In this document: piece by piece, positions 1 through 12,029 of the stretch
Numbering within the stretch: position 1 is the stretch's first letter
How the letters are laid out: every line of letters begins with the position of its first letter
The notes under the pieces: generated by a model
The model's input: the letters and a program-made list of their open reading frames with translations, nothing else
Told to the model about the DNA's origin: nothing
Databases searched by the model: none
NCBI GenBank assembly: GCA_030035585.1
Contig: CM057471.1
Span: forward strand, 93,807,819-93,871,818
DNA: 64,000 nt
Origin: Dugong dugon
Lineage: Eukaryota > Chordata > Mammalia > Sirenia > Dugongidae
Direction: 5' to 3'
Made by a program: the position numbers and the translations under genes

Positions 1-1114
1 CCTGGAAATCTACTTCCAAAATATCAGTCACTGAAAATTCCATGAGCTGGCATCAACTGACTGGCAACTCACACACACACACAATGTATATAACAGGTGG
101 TAACCAAGAAGTGGCTGCACTGAGAGGTATCAAACATTTCATCCAGTTGCCTGGGTAAGGAAAATGGCACAGTGGTCAACTCCTCCATGGCCTGTTTCAA
201 AATGGCCCATGATGTGCCTGATCGGGAAAGAAGCTTTCACTGCCAGGCTGTTGCTTCAGTTTTTTTCTTCTGCTCCAAGTCATAATCTATGATGACAATT
301 TCTATGTCATGTAACTTTATCAAGGGTCCTCCCATCACTCTTCTCAATGTGAGCAGCTTCTATACAGGATGTTTTAAGATAAGGGCTTTGTATTAAATCA
401 AATCCACGTTGTAATAAAGGTCTAGCCTTTTAAAATTGGGCCTTCTTTTCACAAAGAATCCATACTGCTGGTATAATTTTGTGAGTGTCTGAGGTAAGAT
501 GCTCTTTTGACTGTTTCTGGTTTTATGTAGCCAATAGGAAGAAATTTGTCATCTGTGTCCCATTATATTTAGTGATAAAACTAAAATCAAATTCTATATA
601 AGACTCATTGAATTTAATTTCTATGTCAATTTCTAGCTGGAGATTGGCCTGGTGGTGATCAAAGAGAATCTATAATGATCATGACAACAGTATACATTTT
701 CACTAATTTACCTCCATAGGAAACGGTTCTTGGCTTAACAACTTAGTGTTGATGATGGAAACTATCTTTATCTGATCATGCCCAGGAGCATTTCATATCC
801 TTTACACTTGTTTGGAGAGAACCAAAGACTCAGTAAAAATAATTTTGAAATGAAAATATGTTTGCTATAAAGATAAAATCAAAGCAACAAAAAAGAAATC
901 AAAGCAGTAAAAATATATGTTTTTATTTGATTTATTGATTCTCTCCAAAACTGGTCCATAAACCAAAATTAAAATCTGTTGCTTACCAAAAGAAAAGTCC
1001 TCTTTAGCTGTATTAGATGCTATTTGAATAACTAAGGAATTTCAAGCTTTGGTATGAAATCCTTCTTTTTCAATTAAAAAAAATATTGAGATATAATTTT
1101 TTTTTAACTTTCAG
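1..1114. other. Intron or flank upstream of LRR exon A
   Basis: No exon with splice sites was recognised. A short (AC)n run lies at 70-82. Read on the minus strand, roughly 50-650 contains several short, protein-like open pieces separated by stops and frame changes, possibly a very old retrocopy; no family could be named. Confidence 0.35.
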
Positions 1115-1192
1115 CCTTCAAGGACTCTCTATTAATGGATGCCAGATCATAGACAAAGCCATTAAAGCTTTAGTTCAAAAGCATGGACACAG
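1115..1192 (+). CDS. Leucine-rich repeat exon A (FBXL-like LRR gene, internal exon)
   Basis: A 78-nt exon between a T-rich acceptor (TTTAACTTTCAG) and the donor AG|GTAATA. It contributes one base, 25 codons and two bases, so 26 residues: exactly one LRR unit of the cysteine-containing (RNI/FBXL) type. Readable core is LSINGCQIIDKAIKALV, with the LxxLxIxxC signature followed by an I-D pair as in the F-box/LRR class. The split codon at its end (AG + C) is completed by the exon at 15730 to give Ser in KHGHS-LHKKEM, and the LRR register continues. Such proteins usually use the LRR solenoid for substrate binding; whether this gene has an F-box cannot be seen because its 5' exons lie outside the window. 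I do not recognise the specific gene. Too short for ordinary ORF calling. Confidence 0.62.
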
Positions 1193-1236
1193 GTAATAAT
1201 GTTAAATTTCTCATTTGCCTGCTACTTTATATTTAT

Positions 1237-1408
1237 GGGAGCCCTGGTGGTGCAGTGGTTAAGAGCTTGGCTGCTAACCAAAAGGTCAGCAGTTTGAATC
1301 TACCACCCTCTCCTTGGAAACCCTATGGGACAGTTCTACTCTGTCCAACTGAGTTGCTATGAGTCAGAATCGACTTGACAGCAACAGGTTTGGTTTGGTT
1401 TGGTTTTA
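1237..1408 (+). mobile_element. AfroSINE, full-length, with imperfect TSD
   Basis: Starts GGGAGCCCTGGTGGTGCAG, carries a pol III A-box-like segment (TGGTGCAGTGGTTAAGAGC) and a B-box-like segment, and ends with a (TTTGG)n tail. Flanking 12-mers at 1226-1237 and 1405-1416 differ at one base and look like a target-site duplication. Confidence 0.9.
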
Positions 1409-1428
1409 CATTTATGTATTACCTATAA

Positions 1429-1481
1429 GGTCGCTGTGAGTCGGAATCAACTCTACGGCAATGCATCTGGTCTGGTCTATG
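1429..1481 (+). mobile_element. AfroSINE 3' fragment
   Basis: Only the 3' segment (TGTGAGTCGGAATCAACTC and a degenerate GGTCTGGTCT tail) is present, 20 bp after the full copy. Confidence 0.7.
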
Positions 1482-1524
1482 AGGTTACGGAGTGAATTCT
1501 TGTATGTCTTATGTTATTTGGTAT

Positions 1525-1620
1525 TTTCATCAAGCACCTTTCAGGGTAGGCATTATCTATATTTGTCAGTTGAGTAAACTGAGGCCCAGAGACGTAGTAA
1601 ATTACAGAAGCTAGACCTTT
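1525..1620 (+). repeat. MIR fragment
   Basis: Contains the MIR core-like GAGTAAACTGAGGCCCAGAG, resembling the conserved central part of this old mammalian SINE. Confidence 0.6.
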
Positions 1621-1624
1621 GAGT

Positions 1625-2845
1625 TTCCATCACAGTGTTTTTTTCTGTGATAGCGCAGCTCCAGAGAAACATCTTGAAAACAATTCTCGCCTCTCCTCTT
1701 GTTCGGAACATCATTTGTTATAGAGCAATGCTAATCATAAATAACTAGAGACTTTTCCCATCATGATTTGATTTCTGCTGTCTTGTGCTGAAAGAGTTAA
1801 TACCATGCATTTACCCTACCACTTTGGAAAGATGAAATGATTGTGCTTTCAGTAGCTATCCTTCTACCACACTCTGAGAGAGGAGTAATCATCCACCGCC
1901 TGCGCAAGGAAGACCCGTAACAGAAGGCACCTGCACAAAGACACTCCAGACTTACTGACTTTTAAAAGGAGAGATGAGGCTTGACTTCTCTAACCTGAAG
2001 GCTCCCTAAGGTGTGGTTTGAGGAGTCCTCAGATAACATGGTATTAGAACTCCATGTCTGATCTCTCAGATCAGCAGTTGTTGCTCCTACACCCTGCAGG
2101 AATTATTCAGAAAGAACGTTCACAAACAACAGTGTGGACTTCTTCCATATTTCTGAGGTCAAATGATGTTGAGGTTGATAGATTTTTATTCTGATTTGAA
2201 TCTGCCTCTGACTGGTGGACAATCAAAGGAGTCTATTGTATTTTGCCCACTGAGGAGACCAAGGTTTAGGTTCTATTCATAAACAACCTCTGGACAAAAA
2301 GAACATTTACGTCAGTAACTTCTTGTAGAGAAAGGCTACTTCCTGCTCCTCAACATTTTGTCTGTTTGTTTTTCGGTAAAATTTTCCAAAGCCATCAGCC
2401 TCAAACAGTCTAATTGAGTAGCACATTAAATGTGGTGGTGTGTTAAAAACATGGCAAATGATGGCCTCACCATGAACAAGAATCAACTGAAACATCTCTA
2501 GTTCTTCCTTATAATTTTGTGAATCATAAAGTATAAGGAGCAGTTTATGTTATGTTTCTGAAAAGAACAACATGGGAAGTCTCAAGTATTTGCTTAGGAC
2601 TGTGGGTATTTCTGATGCCTAGACTTTCTACTTCATAAGGAGAAAAATATTCTACTAAACCAATCCAAGTAATTGGTCAAATTGTTACTAGGATGAGCAT
2701 GGGTTGAATGGATTATAATCTGTTTACAGAATACCTATCTTCTTACTCACTGACATATTACTACTTTTTCTCAAATCCTTCTTATCTTTGAATCTTTCCT
2801 TGAGTAGTAGGGAAAATAAAAGTGGGAACCATATAAATATACTCA
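1625..2845. other. Intronic, no feature seen
   Basis: Non-repetitive AT-rich DNA between LRR exons A and B. Small open frames are not supported by splice sites or recognisable protein motifs. Confidence 0.5.
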
Positions 2846-2847
2846 TT

Positions 2848-3030
2848 AACTATGTAACCTCGGGAAAGTTATGTACTTTCTGAACCTCAGTTAACTCATT
2901 TATAAAGCGTGGATCATAATGACTATCATGGAGAGCTGTTGTGAAGATTAAGCACAATAAAGTACATAAAGTCCTCAGCACAGTGACTAGTACTTAGTAC
3001 GCGTTCAGTAAATGCTAGCTAAATTGTTTT
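2848..3030 (+). repeat. MIR element
   Basis: Follows the MIR consensus closely: ACCTCGGGAAAGTTATGTAC, then CTGAACCTCAGTTAACTC, and ends near GCGTTCAGTAAATGCTAGCT. Confidence 0.8.
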
Positions 3031-3942
3031 ATTCCAGCCTGTGTTGATTATCCCCTTCTCTGTATGCCTGCAGCACATACTGTTTGTTCCCTAGTATTTC
3101 TATAAAAATAACCTTGTCTCCTTAATCAGCTTTTAAAGTAAGAATGCCTTTTGCCTTTGCTGGATCTGGCACAATAAAGGAAATAATTCTGGGAAACACC
3201 AGGAATTTTCCCAAGGTCAACAGTCTGTGAATGGTATAAGAGCTTGTTTGGTAGAAGAACACATCAATAAACGTGGCCCTTGTGATAAAAATGACTGTAG
3301 CTGGCTAATAAAACATCAAATTGAATTTTGATTGGCAAAGTATACAAGTAAATTAAGAAGGCCAATATTTCTTAAATAAGTTGGCAGCCAGGCTGTGGTT
3401 TCTCTGAGTTATCTCAAGACGTCTGAATTCTAGTCCTTGAAAAATTTTGGCATAAGTCAACATTAAACGGAAAGGTAAAGCTAGAAATGAGGTCTTGGCG
3501 GGGAAATTCCAAAATGGTTTCTGTTGCCACAGGTTCAAATCTCACTTCACTCATGCCAATGCTTCAGTTCAGAAAAGGTCCTGTATATTTTTCTTGTTTG
3601 TCCTGTTAAAACTATTACTTTTTGGATATATTTGCTTCTAGTTGTTTTTAATGATAGTTCTGGCTAAGCTGTTGTAGCAATAATGTAATCATTTTTGTAT
3701 CCTGCTTTTTTAAAGCATTTTAGCAAATATTTTCCTACATTATTGAAAATTTGACACTAGTATTATTTTTATGTTTGGAAAATTTATTATCCATTCCTCA
3801 AATTTTGAACATTTAAAATATTTTTAATGTCTTAAAAGTAAATGCTGCCCCAATGATATCTCTTTTTGCATGAAGCTCCCTTCACCCATTTTATGATTAT
3901 GTATTGAGGCTAGACTCTCCAGACTGGAATTTCTAGGTCTGT
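3031..3942. other. Intronic, no feature seen
   Basis: AT-rich sequence with no recognisable exon or mobile element. Confidence 0.45.
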
Positions 3943-4272
3943 TGTGTTGTTAGTGGCCATTAAGTAGGCCCCAACTCATGGTAACCCCATGTGCAATGGA
4001 ACAAAATGCTGTCCTCCACCATCACCATGATCAGTTGTATATTGGACCATTGTGATCCATAGGGTTTTCATTGGTTGTTTTTGGAAGTAGATCACCAGGC
4101 TTTTCTTCCTAGTCTGCTTAGTCTGGAAGCTCTTCTGAAACCAGTTCAGTATTATAGCAATACGTAGGCCTCCACTGACAGAGGGGTGGTGGCTGTATTT
4201 GAGGTGCACTGACTGGGAACAGAACCAGTCTCCCACATGGAATGTGAGAATTCTACCACTAAACCACTAATA
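3943..4272 (-). mobile_element. Long composite AfroSINE-like element
   Basis: Has the AfroSINE 3' end (CCAACTCATGGTAACCCCAT on the + strand) but an extra internal block with GATCCATAGGGTTTTCATTG and AGTCTGCTTAGTCTGGAAGC. It shares this structure with copies at 25338, 49195 and 49906; about 330 bp instead of 200. Confidence 0.65.
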
Positions 4273-4727
4273 TTTTGGTTCTCCAAAGTGGGATTTCTGG
4301 GTTTAATCACATGAAAAACAAAAACAAAAACAAAAAAACTTAAATTCTCTAACTGTCTTCAAAGGTTGGACCAACCTTCAAAGTTGGACCATCAGTAGCA
4401 TAAGAATGCCTATTCATCATACTCTTAGCAGTACACTGCCTGTTGGTGGTGGTGGTGATGGGGAATAGAGGGGTGGGGCAAAATGAACTTCACTGATTTG
4501 ATAGGAAAAAATGATGTTGCAGATTTCTTTAATATTCTTGTCCTTGATTACTTGGTTTTACCTTTATTCATATGTTAGCTATTTGCATTTCTTCAATTGT
4601 GAACTGATTTTTCAACTCATTGAGGACATAGTGGTTTTTATAACAAACTTCATTCATTACTTTTAAGCTTACATAATTCTTTTCTATTTATATTTCAGAT
4701 TATAATATTCATATTTTATTTTCTTGT
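4273..4727. other. Intronic, no feature seen
   Basis: AT-rich with (CAAAAA)n near 4318 and a short (GGT)n near 4444; no exon recognised. Confidence 0.4.
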
Positions 4728-5412
4728 TGTTGTTAGGTGCTGTCAAGTCAGTTCTGACTCATAGCAACCCTATGTACAACACTGCTTGGTCCTGTTGCAC
4801 CAGCCTCACGGTTGTTACTGTATTTGAGCCCATTGTTGCAGCCACTGTGTCAATCCATCTTGTAGAGGGTCTTCTTTTTCACTGAACTTTTACTTTACCA
4901 AGCATGATGTCCTTTTCCAGAGACTAGTCCCTCCTGATAACATGTGCAAAGTACATGAGACAAGTCTAAGGAGCTTCTTAAGAAGCACTCTGGCTGTTCT
5001 TCTTCCAAGATAGATTTGTTCATTCTTCCAGCAGTCCATGGTATATTCAGTATTCTTTGCCAACACCATAATTCAAAGGCATCAATTCTTCTTCAGTCTT
5101 CCTTATTCATTGTCCAGCTTTCGCATGCATATGACGTCATTGGAAATGCCATGGCTTGAGTCCAGACGCACCTTAGTCCTCAAAATGACATCTTTGTTTT
5201 TTAACACTTTAAAAATGCCTTTTGCAGCGGATTTGCTGAATGTAATGCATTGTTGAATTTCTTGACTGCTGCTTCCATGGGCATTGATTATGGATCCAAG
5301 TAAAATGAAATGAAATCCTTGACAACTTCAATCTTTTCACTGTTTATCATGATTTTGCTTATTGGTCCAGGTGTGAGGAGTTTTGTTTTCTTTATGTTGA
5401 GGTTTAATGTTA
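4728..5412 (-). mobile_element. RTE-type LINE, 5'-truncated copy
   Basis: Minus-strand 3' part of an RTE/Bov-B-like LINE. It is co-linear with the other copies here (ACTTTACCAAGCATGATGTC, then CATTTTAAAGxxxTTTTGCAGC-type segments). It ends at the LINE 3' terminus on the left, which reads TTGTTGTTGTTAGGTGCTG. No intact frame. Confidence 0.8.
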
Positions 5413-5616
5413 TAGTTACAACCAAGAAAGTCCCTACTCATTCTATTTTCATGACTAGCATACAGTGAGGATTCAGCATAGCTTTTTGAACTGGGCCAAT
5501 TTTCTAATACTGCTTGCTGGATAGTATTAGAAGTGTTTGCTAAATAGTACACCATTAATTTGGGATGTTTTCTTTATCACATAGTACATTTTCCTCCTCA
5601 TCAGAATATGTTTAAT

Positions 5617-5827
5617 GGCTTGCTGTTGTTTGCTGCCATGGAGTTGATCCCGACTTATGGTGACCCTGTGTGTGCAGAGCAGAACTGCTCCATAAGGTTT
5701 TCAAGGCTGTCATCTTTCTGAAGCAGACCACCAGGTCTGTCTTCTGAGGTGCCTCTGGGTGGGTTCCAACTGCCAACCTTTAGGCTACTAGCTGAACACT
5801 TAACCATTTGCCCCACCCAGAGACTCC
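5617..5827 (-). mobile_element. AfroSINE
   Basis: Complete in reverse orientation, from the tail side at TTGTTTGCTGCCATGGAGTT to CACCCAGAGACTCC, the reverse complement of the SINE 5' end. Confidence 0.88.
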
Positions 5828-8200
5828 TTGTTTAATGGCTACTCATTACATTACATTGATTTATCTGTCAATTCTTGTGCTTATATCACATTTGTCTATT
5901 TTATATACTTATTATATACTTTGATATCTGAAAGGAGAAACTCTCATTTTATTTTTAAGCATTTTATTCTCCATTCTTCCCCATTTGATTTCCGAGACAA
6001 TATTTAGAATTGTTTTATCGATTTCCTTTAAAACTTATTCTTGAGGTTTTTTTTATTGGAATGTTACTAAAACTTTTAGTTATTTTTGGAAAAATTGATA
6101 TCTAGTCAACATTCATAAACATTTGCATTCTGCATATTGTCTTTAGATCTATTTCTGATTCATTAATTCCCTCATCATTATACATAATCTACTATTTAAT
6201 CTATCAATTGAGTTATTAATTCTAATTATTATATTTTCATTCTTAAAGGTTTTCTCTTTGTCTTCAAATATGTCTAACCAGTTTTGACAGTTTATTCTTA
6301 TTTGCTCATACTTTCAATACTCTGATTTTTTTAGTGATATCATGTAATCTGATTTTATATTCTGTAGCTAAAAATTTCAGTATCCGACGTCTTTGCAGGT
6401 CTGATTCTCCTGCTTATTGTTTCTGGTAATTCATGCTTATGGTGCCTTGTTTTCTCATGTGGTTTGTGATGTTTTATGTAAGCTCATATTTGATGTTTCT
6501 TTGGGCACACATGAAGGACTGGGTGAATGTACATTTCTCCAGTAAGTGTTTATTTTTCCTTCTTCTTGGTTCCTGGAACACTACTAACCCTGAATCACTT
6601 TAAAAGAAATTCTTGACATAGGGCTTTTCAGGACAAACACATGGTATAATTTTAGGCCACAAAGCAATGTGAGGGACAGCGTATGGTTATGAATGCTGGG
6701 GGAAGATAGACAAGTTCTATGGTACCTACCTTTTGGGGTGAGCACACTTTACTCCCTCACTGAAGGGGAGCTATTTAAGGTCCTAGCTCTATGTACCCAT
6801 CTGTGTTCTGACTTCCCTCTTTGTACATACCCTAGGCTTTGTATACTGTCTGATGTAGTGCCCTCAAGATATAAGATTTGAGACAAGTGCCCACCCCTAC
6901 ATTCATTCTAAATCAAGGTGCTAGACCACTCATACAGGACATGCCAAGAGGTTGCAATGTTAGTTTTGCCAGTACTGGCAAACACCTGCCCCAGCCTGTG
7001 TGAGAGGTGGAGGCTGAAGAGTTGGGAGAAGGAATTTCTTTGGAATGAGTTATTGGTATACTCTGATAGGGGAGGAAAGTGTGCCCTTGACCTCAAGACA
7101 ATTGGGAAGGGGTTGTGAGAACCACTGGGAGAATTTGACCTGTGTCTCCTGTGGTTTAGGACCTACAGGGACTAGTGGCTGCCTTGTCTTCTTTTGACTC
7201 CATTCTGGCTCCTGGTGGTGGTTGTTCTGATGACCATCATCTGTCCACAATGAGATGGCCATTAGCAGAGGCTGATGCATGCCAATTGCTCCGAGACTTT
7301 AACAATGCTAACTACTAGAAATGATATATCACCAGGAGTTTGGGTCATTTAATTTTCTTTAAAAACGTTTAAGTGTCTAAGTAATGAAATCCATTTTTGA
7401 TAACTTTCTAAGAGTTCAGTGCCAGCACAGATCTGTGGATTCTCAGCAATTTGATAGAAAAAGTACCAGATGTGGCCAGAAATATGTTCCTTCCACTTTG
7501 GAAATGGATTCATTGGAATAATAAACATTTAGCCTCTTCATGAATCCATAAATGCTTTTTTAATGTTAGGGGAAAAGCATTTAATCTCATTGAGGAGAGA
7601 ATATATAGCATTGCATCTGGCAGGAAATGTGCATAGTGTTTGTAAGATGAGCAAAAGCTTGCAGAGTGGTAGAAATGACAATTTTTGATTAACAAATTGT
7701 CAGCATGGGGCACGTTCCTCCAGTTTTCAGCAATTTAAAATCCCAGCACTAATCAAATTTTGTAGAACGCCACCCACTGTTCATATAGCAGCCGGAATGG
7801 CAGTAATGAAGATTTGTAAAACTAGAATTAGATCAGAGATCATGGTGCCTGAAGTGTCTTTATTTTGTGTGATGATTTTTTTTAGTATTAGTTAGGAATT
7901 GGTCAAAACATGTCATATCCTCCTCAAATGACTTCTTTGAGTGTTTTCTTTCAGGACAATGAATGGTGCTAATAAGATGGCAGGCCTCCCATCAAGTCGA
8001 CTTTTGATATATGTTCCATGAGCACATTAATATGAAATCAGAGTTACAGGAACACAGGGAGTGATCCCTACTCAAAATTGTCTTTTTCTGCAATAGAAAA
8101 TAAATCAAACCATCTCATTGCTCCCAGGAAGCTTAACTCATTTATAAATAATAGCTCTTGTTTTTATAAATTGGTTTTCATTTATCTATTTTTTTTTTTT
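5828..8200. other. Intronic, no feature seen
   Basis: The longest stretch between LRR exons A and B without an obvious mobile element. Small open frames at 6690-7280 lie on both strands, lack splice signals and protein similarity, and are not called. Confidence 0.45.
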
Positions 8201-8204
8201 TATT

Positions 8205-8300
8205 ACTTATTGGGTTCCTGCAATGTGCAAGGAGTTGCAGGGACTAAAGGGATTGCATAAGACTTGGCCCTGCTATAAAAGAGCTCACAGTATCCACATA
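8205..8300 (+). repeat. L2-like 3' fragment
   Basis: TATTGGGTTCCTGCAATGTG followed by GGCCCTGCTATAAAAGAGCT resembles the end of L2 (tgtgccaggcactg...ccctgccctcaaggagct). Confidence 0.5.
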
Positions 8301-8349
8301 TGCTCCACAGTTTGGTCCACACATGCTTTTACTTCCTTTATATTCTTGG

Positions 8350-8558
8350 TCAGAGACCCTACGTGGCACAAACAGTTAAGTGCTCAACTATTAATTGAAA
8401 AATTGGCAGTCTGAACCCACCCCAAGGTACCTCAGAAGGCCTGGGGATCTGCTTTTGAAAGGTTACAGCCATTGAAAACCCAATGAAGCACAGTTCTCCT
8501 CTGACACACATGGGAACACCATGAGTCTGAATTGACTTAACAACTACTGGTTTGGTTT
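8350..8558 (+). mobile_element. AfroSINE
   Basis: Diverged but complete copy from GAGACCCTACGTGGCACAAA to ACTACTGGTTTGGTTT. Confidence 0.85.
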
Positions 8559-8929
8559 ATGTTCTTGATCTATGTAGAATTGAATAAATATGCCAATACT
8601 CTCCATGCATGAATGTGACCTGGCTCACTCCTCCGTCTGTAAGCTATTGCTTTGTGGTTTTTTCTAGTATTAATGCTAGGGACCACCAGTTCACCGCTGT
8701 GGTGTTTTTGGTTTATTTTGGTACCAAACTAGATACATTTTCAGAAAGGCTACTCAACACTAGGTAGTACAGACTGTCACCTTGAGGGAGAACAAAGTAT
8801 ATCGATTGATACAGAACCTTTGTATTTTTGGCGACTATGTTGTTGGTAGGTAACCAATAGTAGTCCCATTGAGCAAAAGAGGATGTGAACTGGAAGTTCA
8901 GTCAGGTGTGATTGATAGCAGAGAGGTGT

Positions 8930-9342
8930 CTTAGTCTCCCAGGGGTGCTGTAACAAATTTCCACAAAGTGGGTAGCTTTAAAGAACAGAAATTTATTGTC
9001 TCACAGTTCTGGAGGTTACAAATCCAAATCAAAGTGTTGGTTGTATTGATTCCTTCTGAGAGAGAAACTGTTCCTATCTTAGCTTCTGGTGGCTCCTGGC
9101 AATCCTTGGTGTTCTTTGGTTTGCATCTGCCTCTGTTGACAAATCACGGGGCTGCTCTTCCTCTAGCTCTCCTTGTCTGTTCTCTTGTATAAAATATCAC
9201 TTGGATGGGATTAGGACCCACCCTACTCTGATATGAACTCATGGTAACTGATAGCATCTTCAAAGACTCTATTTCCAAATAAGGTCACATTCCTTCACAG
9301 TTACCAGGGATTAAGACTTCAACATATTTTTTTAAGGGACAC
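8930..9342 (+). repeat. Old eutherian interspersed repeat (TTAGTCTCCxxGGGTGCTGTAACAAA type), copy 1
   Basis: Runs from TCTTAGTCTCCCAGGGGTGC through a polyadenylated-looking AAATTTATTGTCTCACAGTT to AAATAAGGTCACATTC and GGGACACAATT. It is matched co-linearly by 11236-11648, so it is a dispersed repeat; the family name is not certain to me. Confidence 0.7.
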
Positions 9343-9475
9343 AATTTCTGTTGCTACTGGGCCTGGAGTGGTATTCTTCTCAACTACATGCCCTGCAGCC
9401 AAGGCATGGGATGGTGGAGAGTCCTTGTTGTTATTGAGCCTTATAACAAAACTTCCCAGCAATAATTGTTTTTAG
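9343..9475 (+). repeat. 133-bp direct repeat, copy 1
   Basis: AATTTCTGTTGCTACTGGGC through AAGGCATGGGATGGTG to TTTTTAG is repeated at 10478-10610 in the same orientation and with the same length, at roughly three quarters identity. Confidence 0.75.
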
Positions 9476-10004
9476 TCAGTGATTTTGATGTTGGAAAAAT
9501 TTCAGGGTATGACAAGTTCTAAAAAAATGAGTGGGTAGCTGAAGGGGAACAGAGGAGAAGATAAGAAGGCCAAAAAACTGAGGTCAAGGTGTTGCATGTG
9601 TTATACACTTGGCTGTTGAAGTCATCCAGGGTATTGGCAAGACTGGGGTAGAGATGAAGGCTGTGATCAGGTGCCAAAATCTTCCATGAATGGTGGTGAT
9701 TGGGGGATAATGGTAAATTGATGTCTAGGAGGTCTATAAAAGACAGCTAAGAAGTAGGGGAGAGGGTGATAAACAAAACATTCTATTTAGGGATGGTAAT
9801 TGTTGGCAAATGATGATGGAGAGCAGAGGGCAAAAACCTCATTTCCTGATTTTCAGCTACATGACCATGAGGAATGAGTAGTCTCCACTTGTGAGAGATG
9901 TGGGAAAGTGTTTGCATTAGGGATGTGGCTTAAGGTAAGGTAGAGGGATTTAACAGAAGAGCAGACAAATTCGTACAGGATTCAGCATTTGGAATAGTAT
10001 TTCT

Positions 10005-10213
10005 ATAGAGCTAGGTGGCGCAAACAGTTAAGCACTCGATTACTAACCAAAAGGTTGGTGGATCAAACGCGACCAGAGATACCTCAGAAGGAAGGCCTGG
10101 TGTTCTTCTGAAAGATCACAGCCTTGAAAACTCTATGGAGCAGTTCTATTCTGCAGCACATGGGGTCAGCATGAGTTGGAAATGACTCAATGGCAACTAG
10201 TTTGGATTTTTTG
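10005..10213 (+). mobile_element. AfroSINE
   Basis: From GAGCTAGGTGGCGCAAACAG to GGCAACTAGTTTGG. It lies between the two copies of the 133-bp repeat. Confidence 0.85.
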
Positions 10214-10477
10214 GATTCAGTGGAAGAGTTTGAATGGGGTGGAGAGGGATGGGCTGGGCCAGGGGGCCCAAAAGGAATGAGGGTGGAAGAGAGGATAACT
10301 GGACAGAGACTTATGCTTTGTTATTTGCTGATGTAAACATGGATGGAAATGCATGGTGGGCTGCATGTTGTCTCTTTGAGGAGACTGGCTATTGGGCTTC
10401 ACGTCCGGACAACTTCTCTGGGCTTAGATAATGTTGGTCCCTGCAGTTGCAATATCTGATCACCTAAACTCAGGTGT

Positions 10478-10610
10478 AATTTCTGTAGCTACTGGGCCCA
10501 GGGTGATGTTCTTCTCACCTGCATAGCCCACAGCTAAGGCATGGGATGGTGAAAAGCCCTTGTTGTTATTAGCCTTATTACCAAATTTCCTGGCTATGAT
10601 TATTTTTTAG
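10478..10610 (+). repeat. 133-bp direct repeat, copy 2
   Basis: Second copy of the segment at 9343-9475. Unlike copy 1 it is not preceded by the 413-bp old repeat, so the duplication is not simply part of that repeat. Confidence 0.75.
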
Positions 10611-10910
10611 CTTTTATATCCTAGCATCTCATTGCTTGGTGTCAGTTGGCTAGGATCTATGATAATACAATCACATTTTCATAGGGTTTACAGGCTTTTG
10701 AATAGCTTGCAAGTGACTTTCAAGCACATTATCCCATATAATGCCATGCATTTCCCTTTTATAAAAACATAACACTTTTTTCTTGTGGTTTATTCACAAT
10801 CTTAGGAAAACTCAGGCTGAGGAAAAGGAATTATATTTTGTGTTTATAATTTTTGTTAGGCTAATTGGCCATGAGTTGGAATCAATGCAATAGTACTTAA
10901 GGTGTTACCC

Positions 10911-11119
10911 AATTACCAGTTGCTGTCAGTTGATTCCAGTTCGTGGTGACCCCATGCATGTCAGAGTAGAACTATGCTCCACAGGGTTTCAACGACTGAT
11001 TTTTTTTCATAAGTAGATCACCAGGCCTTATGTTCAGAGGTGCCTCTGAATGGACTTGAACCTCCAGCCTTTCTGTTAGCAGCCAAGTGAGTTAACCATT
11101 TGCACCACCCAGAGACTCC
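10911..11119 (-). mobile_element. AfroSINE
   Basis: Reverse copy from CAGTTGCTGTCAGTTGATTC to CACCACCCAGAGACTCC. A short 3' scrap of another copy is visible at about 10870-10895. Confidence 0.88.
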
Positions 11120-11235
11120 ACTTAAGGTGTATTCTTTGTAAATTCTCAGTGACTCTGACTGCGTAAAGTTGAAACTAATTTGTGCCGGTGGATCTTCATG
11201 CTATTCTTTAGCTTTGATGATGGTTTCCCTCATAT

Positions 11236-11648
11236 CTTAGTTACCTAGCTGCCATAACAAAAAATACTACAAGCGAATAGTTTAAAGAACAGAAATATAT
11301 TGTCTCCTACTTCTGGAGGCTAGAAGTTCACATCAGACCATCGGCAGAGCTGTGCTCTTTCTGTGTCAGCTGTAGAGAAACAATTCTTTCTTGTCTCTTT
11401 CAGCTTCTGGCAGTCCTGAGCGTTACCTGGCATTCCTTTGTTTCTGGATGTATCCTTACATGGTGTCTTCCCCCCGTGTGTGTCTCTGTGTCAGGAAAGA
11501 TTAGATTTAGGACCCAGGCTTCTCTGGTATGGCCTCATTAACATAATAAAAGAAAACCCCCTATTCCCAAACAGGGTCACATTCATAGATACAGTGATTT
11601 AGGACCTCAACAAATGTTTTTTGGGGACACAATTCAATCCATAACACC
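11236..11648 (+). repeat. Old eutherian interspersed repeat, copy 2
   Basis: Same order of landmarks as 8930-9342 (CTTAGTTACCTAGCTGCC, AGAAATATATTGTCTCC, CAAACAGGGTCACATTC, GGGGACACAATTC), in the same orientation, 2.3 kb away. Confidence 0.7.
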
Positions 11649-11811
11649 TCCACTCTTTAGTTTTTCAGTCTTAACATAGTGCTCCTCAGTGCAGGATTGT
11701 ATTTTATCTCATTTTAGTTTATGGATTCCTTTTGAGGCTGGGCGAAGTGGCAGATATTCTAAACATTTGACTGGTAGTAAAAGACTCAGTTTGGCCTCAG
11801 AGGGAGCTAAA

Positions 11812-12025
11812 CCAAAAAACAAACCAGTTTCTGTTGAGTTGATTCCAACTCATAGCAACCCCATGTGTTTCAGCATAGACCTGTGCTCCATAGGGTTTTC
11901 AAGGCTGTGACTATTTGGAAGCAGATCGCCAGGCCTTTCTTCCAAGACATCTCTGGATGGGTTCTAACTGCCTATCTTTTGGATAGTAGTTAAGCGCCTA
12001 ACGCCTTGCGCCACCCAGGGACTCC
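11812..12025 (-). mobile_element. AfroSINE
   Basis: Reverse copy ending at CACCCAGGGACTCC; A-rich AAACCAAAAAACAAACCAG on the left is the complement of its T/G tail. Confidence 0.9.
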
Positions 12026-12029
12026 AGAG

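Noticed and set aside
50..650. Protein-like pieces on the minus strand (e.g. KPETVKRASYLRHSQNY) suggesting an old retrocopy
   Set aside because: Frames change several times, stops are frequent, and I could not name any family. Mentioned only as a possible decayed fragment.
1240..1310. tRNA gene-like A and B boxes
   Set aside because: They belong to AfroSINE heads; the sequence cannot fold as a functional tRNA and is repeated across the window.
7925..7990. Exon-like TTTTCTTTCAG followed by an open stretch (TMNGANKMAGLPSSRL)
   Set aside because: No LRR similarity, no clear donor, and exons A and B already join in phase without it.
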